Source: Annona cherimola (taxonomy: Eukaryota; Streptophyta; Magnoliopsida; Magnoliales; Annonaceae). From it: a DNA stretch of 64,000 nt. A program made the translations under genes and the position numbers. The stretch spans positions 59,821,174 through 59,885,173 of the forward strand of contig CM059975.1 in the NCBI GenBank assembly GCA_030490835.1, in the 5' to 3' direction. Of this stretch, positions 33,301-45,464 are shown in pieces. Every line of letters begins with the position of its first letter. Position 1 is the stretch's first letter. Under the pieces are notes generated by a model. It was not told where the DNA came from. It did no database searches and was given only the letters and a program-made list of their open reading frames with translations.

Positions 33301-33781
33301 TCTACGTCAAGTTATGACCACTTGAATATATCTTTTGGATTTGGGATAAAAACAATTAATTATCACCCTAATCCCATCATGATTCCCTTAATCCAATCCA
33401 TTCATAAAATTGGGCCCACCGTTGTGAGCTTACCTTTCAAATTTCATCGAAATCCACCTTGTAGGCATCAAGTTATGAATTTTCTATCATTTTTCACCTT
33501 AATTCCAAAATTACTCTTTAATCTCCATAAATTAAATCATGGTAATTGACATAATTATTCATGACACATTGTCACCATTAAATCCTCATTAAGCCCCCGA
33601 GTCATACCGACTCACTTTTTGCTCCGGCGATTAAATTTTTAATCACCGTTTCCAATGGAAACCCTAATTCCAAAATATCATTAAATTCTAAAATCATCCA
33701 AAAATTCCATTTAATTCACATATAAATCACTTGTATTTGTCCAATGCATACATTGGACCCTACTTAAGTTGGGGTTTCACA
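30340..33781 (-). mobile_element. Solo LTR, long-LTR family (minus), 3442 bp
   Basis: On the plus strand it starts TGTGGCGCCCCAACCCGAG and ends TTGGGGTTTCACA. Perfect target duplications AAGGA lie at 30335-30339 and 33782-33786. It is a near relative, in reverse orientation, of 217-3666, with almost the same length and many shared stretches (for example 33320-33550 with 448-675). It interrupts the gag of E4, so it is younger than E4. The ORFs at 32827-33240 (minus) and 33322-33549 have no domain and fall in the LTR. A ~70-bp tandem duplication lies at 31141-31281. Confidence 0.94.
31141..31281 (-). repeat. Tandem duplication of ~70 bp in the solo LTR
   Basis: Two head-to-tail units begin CGCCGG(A/T)CCT at 31141 and 31211 and share GTCAAGGGGGACTCCTTGTC and CTACCTCGACTAGCCTAC. 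The related LTR at 217-3666 has one unit (about 2880-2960), so the duplication arose in this copy or its recent source. Confidence 0.8.
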
Positions 33782-33786
33782 AAGGA

Positions 33787-34125
33787 GAAAGTAGCAAATT
33801 AAGTGTGCCAAAACTTGGGAAAAATCAAGCTAAAACTGCACCTATTTACAAACCAAAAGGGAAACAAGTTGTTTGGACCAAAAGGCCAACTTTTGAACCA
33901 TTACACATTTGGAGGCCTACTCCTAGATTACCAATGACTTGCAACTTTTGCAATAAGAAGAGTCACAAAATCTATAAATGCAACTTTAAGAAACTGTATG
34001 ACCATGGTGCAAAATTAGTTTGGATTTCAAGAAACACAAGATTTGGGCTTTCAAGAATAGAACAACAAAGATTAAATCAGTTTACTAACCCAAATGAACC
34101 CATAAAATGGGTACCAAAGAGATAA
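33787..34125 (+). pseudogene. E4 gag C-terminal part with second zinc knuckle
   Basis: Homology resumes after the LTR and its TSD. The frame runs GESSKLSVPKLGKNQAKTAP, then CNFCNKKSHKIYKC, a second CX2CX4HX4C knuckle (33940-33982), and RFGLSRIEQQRLNQF, ending WVPKR. The stop TAA (34123-34125) is in frame with the protease that follows, and E3 has it at the same codon. This may be the gag/pol boundary of the source element or an inherited defect. Confidence 0.87.
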
Positions 34126-34767
34126 ATTTATTTATTTATTTTTCAGGTATGTTTCAAGGCAAAGTCAAGCAACGTTTGGTTCATGGATAGTGGTTGCTCA
34201 AGGCATATGACTGGAGAAAGAAGTCTATTTCACAAACTCAAGCTTTGCAACGATGAAACCGTTGCCTTTGGAAATAATGAGAAAGGTAAAATTAAAGGTA
34301 AAGAAAACATTTAAAGTATTTCAAATGCATGTATGGAAGATGGATTATTTGTTGAAGGACTCAAGCACAATTTAATGAGTATTAGCCAATTATGTGACAA
34401 AGGATACAAGGTTGTGTTTGAATCATCTATATGCAATGTGTTTGATGGAGAACATATCATGTTTAGTGGAAAAAGATATGGAAATATATATTTGGTTTCA
34501 CTTGATGAACTAGATGGTCAATGTCTAATAGCCATTGACAATGATCCATGAGTTTAGCATAAGAGGCTTGGGCATATAAACATGACAAATATAAAGACCC
34601 TATGGAAGAAATGTTTGGTAGAAGGATTGCCAAAATTGAAATATGATAAAGATAAAATTTGCAAGGCATGTCAATTTTCAAAACAACCTAAAATGCCATT
34701 CTCTACCAAAAATGAGATTTCCACCAATAGGCCACTTGAATTGCTACACATGGATCTATATGGGTGA
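34126..34767 (+). pseudogene. E4 copia protease and GAG-pre-integrase domain
   Basis: The protease active site WFMDSGCSRHMTG begins near 34178, followed by a gap-free run to a TAA near 34312. The frame 34333-34551 (VEGLKHNLMSISQLC...) carries the back half of the protease region. The HHCC domain is damaged: W*H at about 34551 replaces WVWHKRLGH, and CKACQFSKQPKM follows. A TGA at 34765-34767 ends PLELLHMDLYG, where E3 reads Ser. Confidence 0.9.
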
Positions 34768-35643
34768 TCCGACATTTTAACCATTGGTGGAAAAAAGTAT
34801 GTGTTTGTAATAGTTGATGATTTTTTAAGATTCATATGGGTAATTCTCTTAGCTAGCAAAGATGAAGTCTTCTCTATGTTTGCAACTTTTGTAAACTTGG
34901 TGCAAAATGAAAAATAAAGTACTATTATGATCATTAGAAGTGATCATGGTGGTGAATTTGAAAATAAACGATTCATAGAATTATGTAATGAAAAAGGAAC
35001 TCATCACACATTTTTTGCACAAAGAACTCCACAACAAAATGGAGTGGTTGAAAGGAAAAATAGAACCATACAAGAAATGGCTAGAACAATGCTAAATGAG
35101 AGTAAATTATCCAAGAAATTTTGGGGTGAAGCTGTAAGTATAGCTTGCTATGTGTTTAATCGAGTTACCATTAGAGAAATCTTGAAAAAGACCCCATATG
35201 AGCTATGGAAAGGTAGAAAACTAAATATTTCATATTTTCATGCCTTTGGTTGCACATGTTATGTTTTGAACAATGGAAAAACCAACTTGGGAAAAATAGA
35301 TACTAAGAGTGATGAGGCAATATTTTTTGGTTACTCATCAAATAGCAAAGCATATAGAGTCTTCAATAAAAGGAACCAAGTTGTAGAAGAGTCCATACAT
35401 GTTGTCTTTGATGAATTTAATCCATGCTCCAAAAGAAGAGATGATTTAAGTGATGCAAATGATGTCACAAGTAACATTGAAAAATTGCATGTGGAGAAGC
35501 AAGAAGAATCTATGAAGGAAAGGGTAAGTGAAGGTAATAATTCCTATAAACCTCCAACTGATTTAAAGTTCAAAAATGTCCATCCAATTGAGCAAGTTAT
35601 AGGAAATATCTATGAAGGTGTAAAGACTAGAAGGTCAAAATAA
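34768..35643 (+). pseudogene. E4 copia integrase core
   Basis: The three catalytic residues are visible: Asp in IVDDFLRF (about 34810), Asp in IRSDHGGEFENKR (about 34933-34971) and Glu in PQQNGVVERKNR. A TAA at 34915-34917 separates the first from the second. From 34927 the frame is open for 238 codons through the GRKLNISYFHAFGCTCYVL region to a TAA at 35641-35643, where RT homology begins in frame. The shared integrase TAA and this second stop show that the copy could not make a full pol. Confidence 0.93.
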
Positions 35644-36650
35644 AATATTTGTGGACAATAAGCCTTTGTATCCAAAATTGAACCAACCTCTATTGTTCAA
35701 GCTCTTGATGATGAAAACTGGATCATAGCAATGCAAGAAGAACTAAATCAATTTGAAAGAAACCAAGTTTGGCATCTTGTTCTAAGACCAAAAGACTGTA
35801 TTGTCATTGGCACAAAATGGGTTTTTAGGAACAAATTATATGAAAGTGGACTTGTGGTGAGAAACAAAGCTAGACTTGTAGCAAAAGGATATTCAAAAGA
35901 AGAAAGAATAGACTTTGAGGAATCCTATGCTCCGGTTGCTAGATTAGAGGTCATTCGCATTTTACTAGCTTTTGCATCTCATATGAACTTTAAGTTGTTT
36001 CAAATGGATGTTAAAAGTGCATTTTTGAATGGGTATATAAATGAAAAGGTGTATGTTGAACAACCACCTGGATTTGAGGAGAAAGATCAATCTAAATTTG
36101 TATACGAATTAACCAAAGCATTATATGGATTAAAATAAGCTCCAAGGGCTTGGTTGAAAGATTAAGCAAATTTTTGATTGATCATGACTTCCAAAAGGGA
36201 AAGGTAGACACCACTTTGTTTATCAAGTACAAAGAAAAAGATATCTTGATTATTCAAATTTATGTTGATGATATTATTTTTGGTGCTACTAATGAGATTC
36301 TTTGTCAAGAATTTTCTGAGCTTATGCAGAAGGAATTTGAGATGAGTATGATGGGGGAGCTAAACTTCTTTCTTGGACTACAAATCAAGCAACTAAGTGA
36401 AGGGATCTTCATAAACCAGTCCAAGTATATCAGAGAAATGTTAAAGAAGTTTGGCATGAAAAATAGCAAAGGGGCAAACACACCTATGAGCTCAACCATT
36501 AAGATTGACAAAGACGAGAAAGGCAAACCAATTGATTTAAAATTATATTGAAGTATGATAAGCTCTTTATTATATTTAACTACTTCTAGACCCGATATAC
36601 TGTTTAGTGTTTGCATGTGTTCTAGATTTTAATCATGTCCAAAAGAATCA
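35644..36650 (+). pseudogene. E4 copia reverse transcriptase
   Basis: The RT is recognisable from [20 protein letters not shown] through [19 protein letters not shown] and ALYGLK, where a TAA (36136-36138) replaces a Gln codon. A one-base loss in the following RAW(Y) region shifts the frame. The catalytic YVDDIIFGATNE lies at about 36261-36296, and LNFFLGLQIKQLSEGIF and STPMS-like NTPMSS follow. Further stops are TGA at about 36549 and TAA at about 36630. The lineage is the same as E3. Confidence 0.93.
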
Positions 36651-37205
36651 CAATTGGTAGTTGTAAAAAGAATTTTCAGATATTTAGTAGATACTACCAA
36701 CATAGGACTTTGGTATCCAAAGGGTTCTAACTTTGATCTAATCGGCTACTCGGACGCGGATTTTGCCGGTTACAAAGTAGATAGAAAAAGCACTAGTGGA
36801 GCATGTCAGTTTCTTGGGAACATGTTGATTTCATGGTTTTCAAGAAAACAAACTAGTGTTGCTCTATCTACGGCGGAAGCCGAATATATTGCCATAAGGA
36901 GCTGTTGAGCCCAATTGCTTTGGATGAAACAACAACTTAGGGATTATGGTATGGATTTTAAAGATATACCTATTAGATGTGATAATACAAGTGCCATATG
37001 TCTAACTAAAAATCCAATACTGCATTCTAGGACCAAGCATATAGACCTTAGATATCATTTTATTAGAGAACATGTAGAAAATTATGACATATGCTTGGAG
37101 TATGTAAAAACAGAAGATCAAATTGCAGATATTTTTACCAAACCTTTAACAAAAGAACCATTTTATAAAATTAGAAATGATATGGGAATGCTTGAATTAA
37201 CTTAG
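36651..37205 (+). pseudogene. E4 copia RNase H
   Basis: It carries KRIFRYLVDTTNIGLWYPKG, IGYSDADFAGYKVDRKSTSG, ALSTAEAEYIA, CDNTSAICLTKNP, RTKHIDLRYHFIREH and ADIFTKPLTKEP, ending at TAG 37203-37205. The residue that is TAA in E1 and E3 is CAA (Gln) here. A TGA (about 36907) replaces Cys in SC*AQLLW. Otherwise the domain is full length. Confidence 0.94.
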
Positions 37206-37507
37206 AAAAGCACAAGCTGAGGGGGAGCACAGGTTCAGGGGGAGTAACTCCACCATTCTCAAAAGATTATCCCGCTCCATCTCTATTTTTTATCAATTGA
37301 CAAAAAGGGGGAGAAGAGATTAGGATTTGAGCAAGAGATTAGGGTTTGAGTAGTCTCGGTTTTAAATGCTTGTATGCATGTTTTAAATTGTGATTCATTG
37401 GAAATGAAATATGTATGTTAAACTTCAATATGCACAAATAGTATACTTTAAGACATTGAAAGGTATACACTCAAATCGATTTTGTCAATCATCAAAAAGG
37501 GAGAGAT
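37206..37507 (+). promoter_or_regulatory. E4 3' untranslated region with polypurine tracts
   Basis: This is collinear with the E1 and E3 3' UTRs. Purine tracts include GAGGGGGAGCACAGG (about 37219), AGGGGGAGTAAC (about 37238), AAAAAGGGGGAGAAG (about 37302) and AAAAAGGGAGAGAT abutting the LTR. One tract at the LTR edge has lost a G run (GGGAGAGA for GGGGGAGA). Confidence 0.8.
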
Positions 37508-39197
37508 TGCTGGAAACATGTGGAAAATAAGCCAAGTCTATGTTTTGATGATTAACAAATCAATTTGAGTAAGTTTTTTTTTTTGATATAAAATTTGAGT
37601 AAGTTTTGGTTACTAACATGTTTGTGAAAATGATTAAAGGTTATACAAATGAAGAAAATAAAGCATGACAGGTTAAGTCGATTTCCAAGTCAACTCGGGC
37701 ATCGACTTAGGCCAAGTCGATCCCCAAGTCGACTCCAGCATTGACTTAGACTCGTTATTTCTGTCCAGAGTTGAAATCGAGGAGCAAAGCTGCCGAAGTC
37801 ACATCCCAAGTCGACTCCGCATGCGACTTGGGTGAAGTCGCAGATCAAGTCGCTCCAGCTTCGACTTCAAGGCGTCAATTTTGTCCAGAGTTGAAATCGG
37901 GGGACTAGAGTTGCTGAAGTCGCAACCCAAGTCGACTCAGCATGCGACTTGGGTGAAGTCACAGACCAAGTCGACTCCAGCTTCGACTTCAGTGCGGAAC
38001 TTGCAGATCAAGACGACTCAAACACTCAAATGAAGATCAAATGAAGATCAAAGCAAGAAGGGTTGCATGAATCCATCATGTTGGATTATGAACATATATT
38101 TGGACATCATTAGGCACTCTAAGATTCATGCATATATTCAAGATTTTCAAAGTTTGCAAGTCATGAAGCTAAAAGGACATCAAGCTAGGATGATTATACT
38201 GAGTTGCAAAAGATATAATCAAAGGAAGAACAACCAAACATGAAGAAATTCAAGCAAGCGAGGCATTCCAAGGATTTCAAGTTCAACTAGCAAGCTGAAG
38301 AAGTGAAGTCGCACCCGAAGTCGACTTCACCTGCGACTTGGGTCAAGTCGAGGACCAAGTCGACCTAGACTAGAACTTGAAGAAGTTGCGGAGAGCCGAA
38401 GTCGCACCCGAAGTGGACTCCATCTACGACTTAGGCGAAGTCGCACCTGAAGTCGACTCTACCTGCGACTTGGGTCACAACGGTTGGAAATTTTTCGAAC
38501 ATTAGCGCATTAAATACGCGCCACCTACTTCCAAATGTTCGGATTCCCTCACAAATTATGTAAGGCATTCAATATGAACGAGGAGGGTAGCTGAGAATTC
38601 ATTGAATGAGCATAACTCCCATCTCTAAGAGCATTAAGTGATCAAGCCATCATATAGAAGAAGAACCTTGCTTTCAAACTGCCAAGAGCCGCTCGTTGAA
38701 TCTTTCAAACAGCTTTACAAGTTCTTCTCTGCGCCAAATCTGCCTCTACACAACAGTAATGTGTAGAAACTTTCTTTTACTTTTACTTGTTGTATTAAAC
38801 TTGATTTAGTTTGGGTAACTAAGATCAAGTGTAAGCAAAGTAGTGTGTGATTGGAGTGGAACTTGTCACCTACTTGTGCAGTGAATTGTTGATGCCCCCT
38901 AGAGCTGGAATCTAGAAGAGAGCAGTGGCACTAGTTGTATTTGTGAAATACATAGTGGAACCCAAGTCACAAGAGGTGTGAGCTTGGAAGAGTGGAGTAG
39001 GGAAGGTTGCGCGAACCACTATAAAATCTTGCTTGTTGATTTTTATTTCCGCTCTCTGCACTATATTACTTTCCATTTGTTTCTTCATAAAGGGGACTAG
39101 ATTAATCCAGGTTAAAATTTCTGTTTAAGTTGAAAAAATTTAAATACCTAATTCACCCCTCCCCTTTTGGGTAATTGTCATTAACTCGGGACCAACA
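37508..39197 (+). mobile_element. E4 3' LTR (SIRE-like copia), 1690 bp
   Basis: It starts TGCTGGAAACATG and ends CGGGACCAACA, followed by TSD ATAAT (39198-39202). It has the full array region: two ~121-bp units (about 37755-37995) plus the downstream GTCGAC/GCGACTT cluster (38300-38475). An extra 30-bp T-rich insertion at about 37574-37603 is flanked by 16-bp direct repeats and is absent from the 5' LTR. Confidence 0.95.
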
Positions 39198-39202
39198 ATA
39201 AT

Positions 39203-41461
39203 GAATCTTAAATTCAACATGATAAAAGGATTTCAAAACTTTTCAATATTCATGAAGAGAAACTATTCTTACTAACGTTTTCTTTTTTTCCATTTCGGGG
39301 CTTTCCATAAGCAAAGGTTATGCAATTGCATCATCTTCCTTTATACATCCTACTATTAGATACTTATCCACATATCACTTTTGTCATTATTACCTAAAGA
39401 AGAGCTTGCATACTCTTTGAATACTAGTTTAACAACAAAAATCACTTCATTTTATATAGTTAACTTATCAGTTGACCATCCTTAAACCCTTTTTAGAAAA
39501 TTCGTATAAATATTTTCAAGGCATTTTCAAAGTATTTTCATATTTAAAGGAAAGCAAAGCTTTTCTAATAACCATTTCAAACAAATGGACCCTTTTCTAA
39601 TCATCGTTTATTTTCAAATGTAATGTCAAGAAATACACAATTTCTTTCTATAAATTAAACTTCTTTTTCTTTTCTTTCATAAACGCACTTGCTATTCATA
39701 AATTCTATGGGAGTAAAATTCAAAAACTTGTTTGCAATATTTCTTTATGAAAATGTCAAAACTCCCTTTTTCTTTATAATGTCCTTTGAAAATAGCATCT
39801 TAAAGAGGTTGCTTACTTGTAAGCAACTCTCGCAATCATCAACGTAAAGCATTTTCAATCTTTGCAACACTGGATATAAAATAATTATTTAAGAAGTGTT
39901 GCTTGCTTGCGATGAAGCAATCATTGAGACATTTCATTAAAATCATAATTTTCAAGACTTAAACTTGCTCATTTGTAAGAATTTCTTAAAAGTATCAATA
40001 TAAACACTTTCAATCATTTCAACACGTTAGATGAAACCAATAATTTCAAAAGTTTGCTTCCTTACTTGTGATAGCTTCAATCCCCTTCTTCAATCCTTCT
40101 CTTTGCCTTTGCTAAGATAAATAAAAATGACATTTCATTTATATACATGAAATTTAAAATACTTGCATCCCTTAGGATTTTCCAATTCACATGAATTTAT
40201 ATCAAACTAACATAACCCACTAGTCTTCCAAGTTGGGTGTCAATTTTTTCAATTCATACATTGGTGTGTCATATGACTCAATGATGACCATTCTTCTTAT
40301 TTTGACCATTCCTTTCATTTTATTACTCTTATTTAGGGTAAGCTTTCAAGCTCATGTACAACCTTTAAGGTTAACCCAACATATGAAATTTTAATACTTC
40401 TCATTTATAATTTAACGCCCATTCTTTGCATTTTCACATTAGTGCTTATTCAAGGCACCTATTTATGAGTTAGGGCTACTAATTTCAATCCCAAATTTTT
40501 GAGATTTTGTAATTTTCTCAAAATGGCCCTATATTTTCTCATTTTGCCATGTTTTTCTTCTCATTTTTACACATTAGATAAGTATACATGTTTATTTCCT
40601 TGTCTTTCCATCCATACCCTCCATGTGCACATTCTAGTTACACATACATTATGTGTAAATCAAGTTCATACAAAACATAATTTGTCCTCGCTATTTTGGC
40701 TTAGTTTAAGCGCTTTCTTTGCACATTAATTAGGGTATAATCATGAAATCAAAGTTCCCCAATTAATTTGTCCAAAACAGCGACTTTTCTTCATCATTTC
40801 TCTACCTTGGACGGCCACATTATTAAGGCCCTATAAAACAGATTTTTAATTTTTCATTTCCAACAATTTGGATGTCCATAAGAGTCCATTAATGGAGTAT
40901 TTTACCCATATAATTTTCCATATATCATGTTGCTTGAGTCATGTATCATTTCCGTCCTAAATGAATGAAAATTTTCACCTAGTTATTAAACCAAAGTTTC
41001 GCCCAACTAAGGTTCATCATATAAGCTTGGTTTAACAGGTATTAAACATGAAAGCGTCTCACATAATCAACATATAATAAAGGGTTAAAATAGCAATATT
41101 AAATTTGAAATTACTAAAATTTCAGCATGGTTATCATGCTAAAAACAACTCTCAGTCATACATATCATCTTCTTGATGCTTGAATTGAATCTCTCAATTC
41201 ATTTATCATTTAATAACCTTATTAAGGGCTTCATGATTCATCAATTAATATTCATAATTGCATCAAATTTATGATTCATTCTTTGAGCTAGAAAACTTGA
41301 AAATTAACAAAACCAAACTTGGTTTAACACCTACTTGATGTTGTTAACTTTTGGTTGCTCCTTGCCTAGCTTGGTTTCTCCTCTTTCTCCCCTTCCTTTC
41401 TTCCTTTCTTTCTTCATCTTTTCTTCTCCTTTTCTTCCTCCTTTTCCTTCTTGCTTGGGAC
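39203..41461 (-). mobile_element. Long-LTR family element (minus), segment 2
   Basis: This resumes the element broken by E4 at 27750. It resembles 49950-51000 on the same strand (GCTTACTTG...TTTGCCTTTGC, CACTAGTCTTTCAAGTTGGGTGT-like, CATTTTCACATT(A/G)GTGCT). Mostly AT-rich and non-coding; the 76-codon plus frame at 40499-40729 is not supported by anything. A polypyrimidine stretch (41374-41458) precedes the next insertion site. Confidence 0.7.
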
Positions 41462-41466
41462 GGCAC

Positions 41467-44449
41467 TGTGGCGCCCCAAACCGAGGCGTGCACATAGTTC
41501 TTACTCCGGGATCTTGTCGATTGGTAAATGCGAATCAGGATTGCTGCCCTGATCACGCGGCGGGTACTTAATTGGATCTCGTCCAAATTTTTTTTCATTT
41601 CTTTCTTTTTCTTTTCTTTTATCACATAAACATATACTCATCATCATTCATAATGGACTTATCCATATTATCATAAATCATCAACTTCTCATATTATTCA
41701 TAACTTCATAATTTCATACAACCTATGTTCTTTTTCATCATATCCCATTAGGGAATCTATTTATACAAAAATCTACTAACCTTGATAGATTTCTCTTTTC
41801 CTTTAGAAACACATGTCCTTCATCTCTTGGCTTTCCCTACACCTGTCTGAGGTTGGAAAAACAAAACATGAGTCGAAACTCAATAAACAAGCATTTTTCT
41901 TTCATTTAAATGCATTTCTCTCCATTCCATAGAAGACACTTACCAAGTGATCAACTATCAAATGCACAGAAATCTTTTCATAAAAATCATCTCATAAACA
42001 TTGGATGTGCAAATGCTTCCTTTCCATTCCTGACATAAACCTTCGTGTGCGGGTACGCTAGCCCAGGGAATATCTCACATAGTATGGTCCAATACGCCGG
42101 CTTTCTCCGACTTGGCCTCATCAAGGGGAACCTCTCTTCCTCTTGACGCCTACATGGTCTCCTACATGCATGACTTTTGATTTCCCCGGCATTATATACC
42201 TCTTATACCATGTGACTTGTCATTCTCATGTAGAGAATTATTTGCACCATCCCTTAAAAACATTGTTTCAAATTCATGCTTTCCTTTTCAATCCATGTAT
42301 GAAAATGTAATGCATTCATTCACACATAACATTCCTTTGCCTCCGCCTCTTGGGAGGACGCCGCTGGCACACAGCCTATACGACTCGGCAATAGTGAAGG
42401 AGGACCCTCTGATCCGCTTTCTACCTCCACTAAAGCCTCTTCATTATGCATCATATATGTGCACATGTCCGTGAACATCACATGATATCAATATGCCGGC
42501 ATGACTTTTCATAAAAACTCATAAACATTTATTATTTCAAAACATTATAGGAATGGCCACCCTTAAACACATTTTATAAATACTTGAGAATAAAACATAT
42601 TTTCAAAAGGGTTTGCTTGCTTACCTTCTCAGTCTGTGTCTTCAACCTTCTCCTTTCTTTTTCCCTATACAAGAAAAATGGATATTTTATCCATTCATTC
42701 CATGTCTTAGGTTGTTTTCCACGCTTGCTTTATAACCATTAATTACCTCATTCTCATAGAGGTTAATCTTATAAAGATACTTGGTCATTACTCATTTATA
42801 TGGATTTTTATCCATAAATTCTTTAAAAATTCCATCCATATATCCTCGTAAAATAAATCTCAATTTTTCCCAAAATCAACCTGTTCACTATTCATAATTA
42901 CTGTTTACTATTACTGTTCATATTTACTGTAGCAGATTACTGTTCAATCGAGGTTACTATTCACAGCATGTTGGTTACTGTTCATGGGTTCAAAAATTGA
43001 CATTTTTTCCAAAAATAAAAATACCATGACATAGCTTATGTTTAGTATATCATGGGAAAATTCATGAATTTTGAATTCATCATCATTTACTTGGAAAAAT
43101 AAATCATTTTCTCCATATACTAAAATTCATCATAATTTCACTTAAGCATAATCCTTAAATCCAAAAATTATGAGATTAATATATCATCATTCCAATATCA
43201 TAACTATCATAAAAATTCATCCCAAATCATCATTTATCAATATTGGAGCATTATTTACACATATCATATGCTATCTTCCCGAATGCTCTATCTTTGCTTC
43301 AAATTTTTGATGTTTTGGCATAATTCCAATTAAGCATTATAACTATACTTATTTTCTCATGCTTAGTCATTATATAAGCATAGTTTTACCCTACTTAACA
43401 TCCAAAATAAATTTGGAAAGAATCCCCTTACCTCAAGTGGAGAACTCCTCTCCTCCTTCTTTCTTTCTCTCTCTTTCCTCTTCTCTCTCTTTCTCTCTTG
43501 CTTCAAAATGCGGGAATGAGCTTACTCAAGCTCGGGAGGGTGTGGGAGGTGTGCTTGGATGTCCAAGGGTGCTCCCCTTTTATAGGATTTTATTTTTCAT
43601 GAATTTACAATTTACCCCCTTGAATTTGGACTAAATTATAAATATTTTTACCAAGGAAATTTTCAAGAAATTTCCAAGCAACCCTTGAGCAATGTGCAGC
43701 CCCCTAGCTACTGTTCACGCCACCCTAGCTAGCCTATTTAATTAATAATTTTTGATTTATTAAAAATCATATTTTTAAGCTAATTAAATCTCAATCGTTG
43801 ATTCTTGATGAGATTAAATATGAGACATTGATTTTTGGCTCCATTTTCCACCTCCTTGCATGCCCCTGCCCTCCTTGGCATTTGTTCATTTAATGTTTTA
43901 TTATTTAATTAATTAAATTTAACTAAAAGCCAAACCTAATTTAATGATTAAGTAAATTTGTTTTTTGATCCTCAAATGACGTTAAATCTTGACCCCTAAT
44001 CCATGATTTTCATCACATCTTACACCATTCATCATGTTCTTCATAAGATTTTGGCCATCCATAAAAAATTTCATCTCAATCCAACGTCCAAATTGCAAGA
44101 TATGAATTTTTCTTCATTTTCTTCACAAAAATCCATAAAAATCTGAAAATTATTATTTTAATCCAAAAAGAACTTTTGTCCTTTAGTGGGAAGCTTCCTT
44201 TTTTGTCTTTTATGATTAAGTTAATCCAAAGTGATTAACTTAACATATTCCTTAATCTCATATTTATTATTCACGTTTCACTATTCACGTGCAGTATTCA
44301 CGTGCACTATTCATCCGAATTTTATAATTAATTATTTTAACCTCTATTCCCATATATTTTCATACTCATGAATGTATATTTTCCTAATATATTACCTAGG
44401 GTTTACAACCCTAGGATTTTATATACGTGTCTAAGATCAGGGTCTCACA
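41467..44449 (-). mobile_element. Solo LTR, long-LTR family (minus), 2983 bp, TSD GGCAC
   Basis: On the plus strand it starts TGTGGCGCCCCAAACCGAG and ends CAGGGTCTCACA. GGCAC flanks both sides (41462-41466 and 44450-44454). It resembles 15714-18269 in reverse (GGTTACTGTTCATGGGTTC, CATGCTTAGTCATTATATAAG, ATTCACGTGCACTATTCA). About 42860-42985 contains many ACTGTTCA/ACTATTCA words matching the CAGTAAC words of the sister copy. A TC-rich run lies at 43447-43500. No coding capacity. Confidence 0.93.
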
Positions 44450-44454
44450 GGCAC

Positions 44455-45459
44455 CTTGCTGGATTTTTTTCCAGCTTGTGCTAATGCCCCAAAATGTCCC
44501 AAACAACCCCCTTTCTCTCCTTATATATTGCTGAATTTTCATCCCTTAATTCCACCTTTCGAGGCTTTAAATAATTAAATTACTCACTAACTTGCTGCCC
44601 AAGTATACTTGTTGGAACGTCCCCTTTTTAGTACATTTTCATGTTGATTGCTTGCATTTTTATTAATTAAAAATCTGCCCAATCACTTAGCCTTGCTACA
44701 TGTTGAGTGGAGGTTGCAAAAATCAATCTGGCACCTTTCATTTCTCTCAAAAAATCCTTGTTTGACACATGTCCCATTTACTTTTCAAAAGTCAACTTCT
44801 CATTTATTTGGTTGACCTTAATCTTATTTAACTAATCCTACATTGACATGTCAAATATCACTTTATTTCATTAATTACATGTCACTTTTCATGAACAAAA
44901 GACAAATGATTTTAACCATAAGTGATTAAATATTTTCTCATGATATTTAGCTTAATTAATTCTATCCATATGATAAAACATTGTATTTTAGCCTTTCATA
45001 AAAAGTTTCATATCAAAATGATCATCCTAGATCAAGATCGAAGCATTTGTAAATATCATATAAATTTGATAAAATTAAATCATTATCTTCATAATTTAAT
45101 CATGATTAACATAATCCACACCATTCATGAGGTAGAGCACGTCAACATGTGCTTACCTTTCAAATTTTACATTAATCCACCTTATGAGCGTCAAGTTATG
45201 AATTTTCAAGCAATAACCTAATTTATCCATCATTATCACCAACTTAATCATACTTAGTGGAATAATTAACCATGCTACATCATCATTTTGATACCTCATT
45301 TTGTCTTTTTGTGCACATTAACCCCACATTGGGCAAAGGTGATTAACTTAATCACCTCATTTGATCATTTGTCATAATCTGATTCATCCATTTTAAAGTT
45401 TTAATAACTCTTGAATACCTAAATCACATTTATTGATTTCAAATGTTCTACGTATCAAA
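44455..45459 (-). mobile_element. Long-LTR family element (minus), segment 3
   Basis: This continues the host element after the GGCAC insertion. CACCTTGCTGGATTTTTTTCC joins smoothly with the sequence before 41462. Later parts (about 45180-45459) mirror 33420-33320 of the sister LTR, such as CAAGTTATGAATTTTC and TTCATCTCAA-type words. It ends near 45459 with a degenerate terminus (ATCAAA instead of TTCACA), followed by ccaac, a near match to ctaac at 26117. Confidence 0.65.
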
Positions 45460-45464
45460 CCAAC

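Noticed and set aside
41374..41460. Pyrimidine-rich tract before the GGCAC insertion
   Set aside because: Low-complexity part of the host LTR; related tracts occur at 43447-43500 and 1130-1165 without any visible feature.
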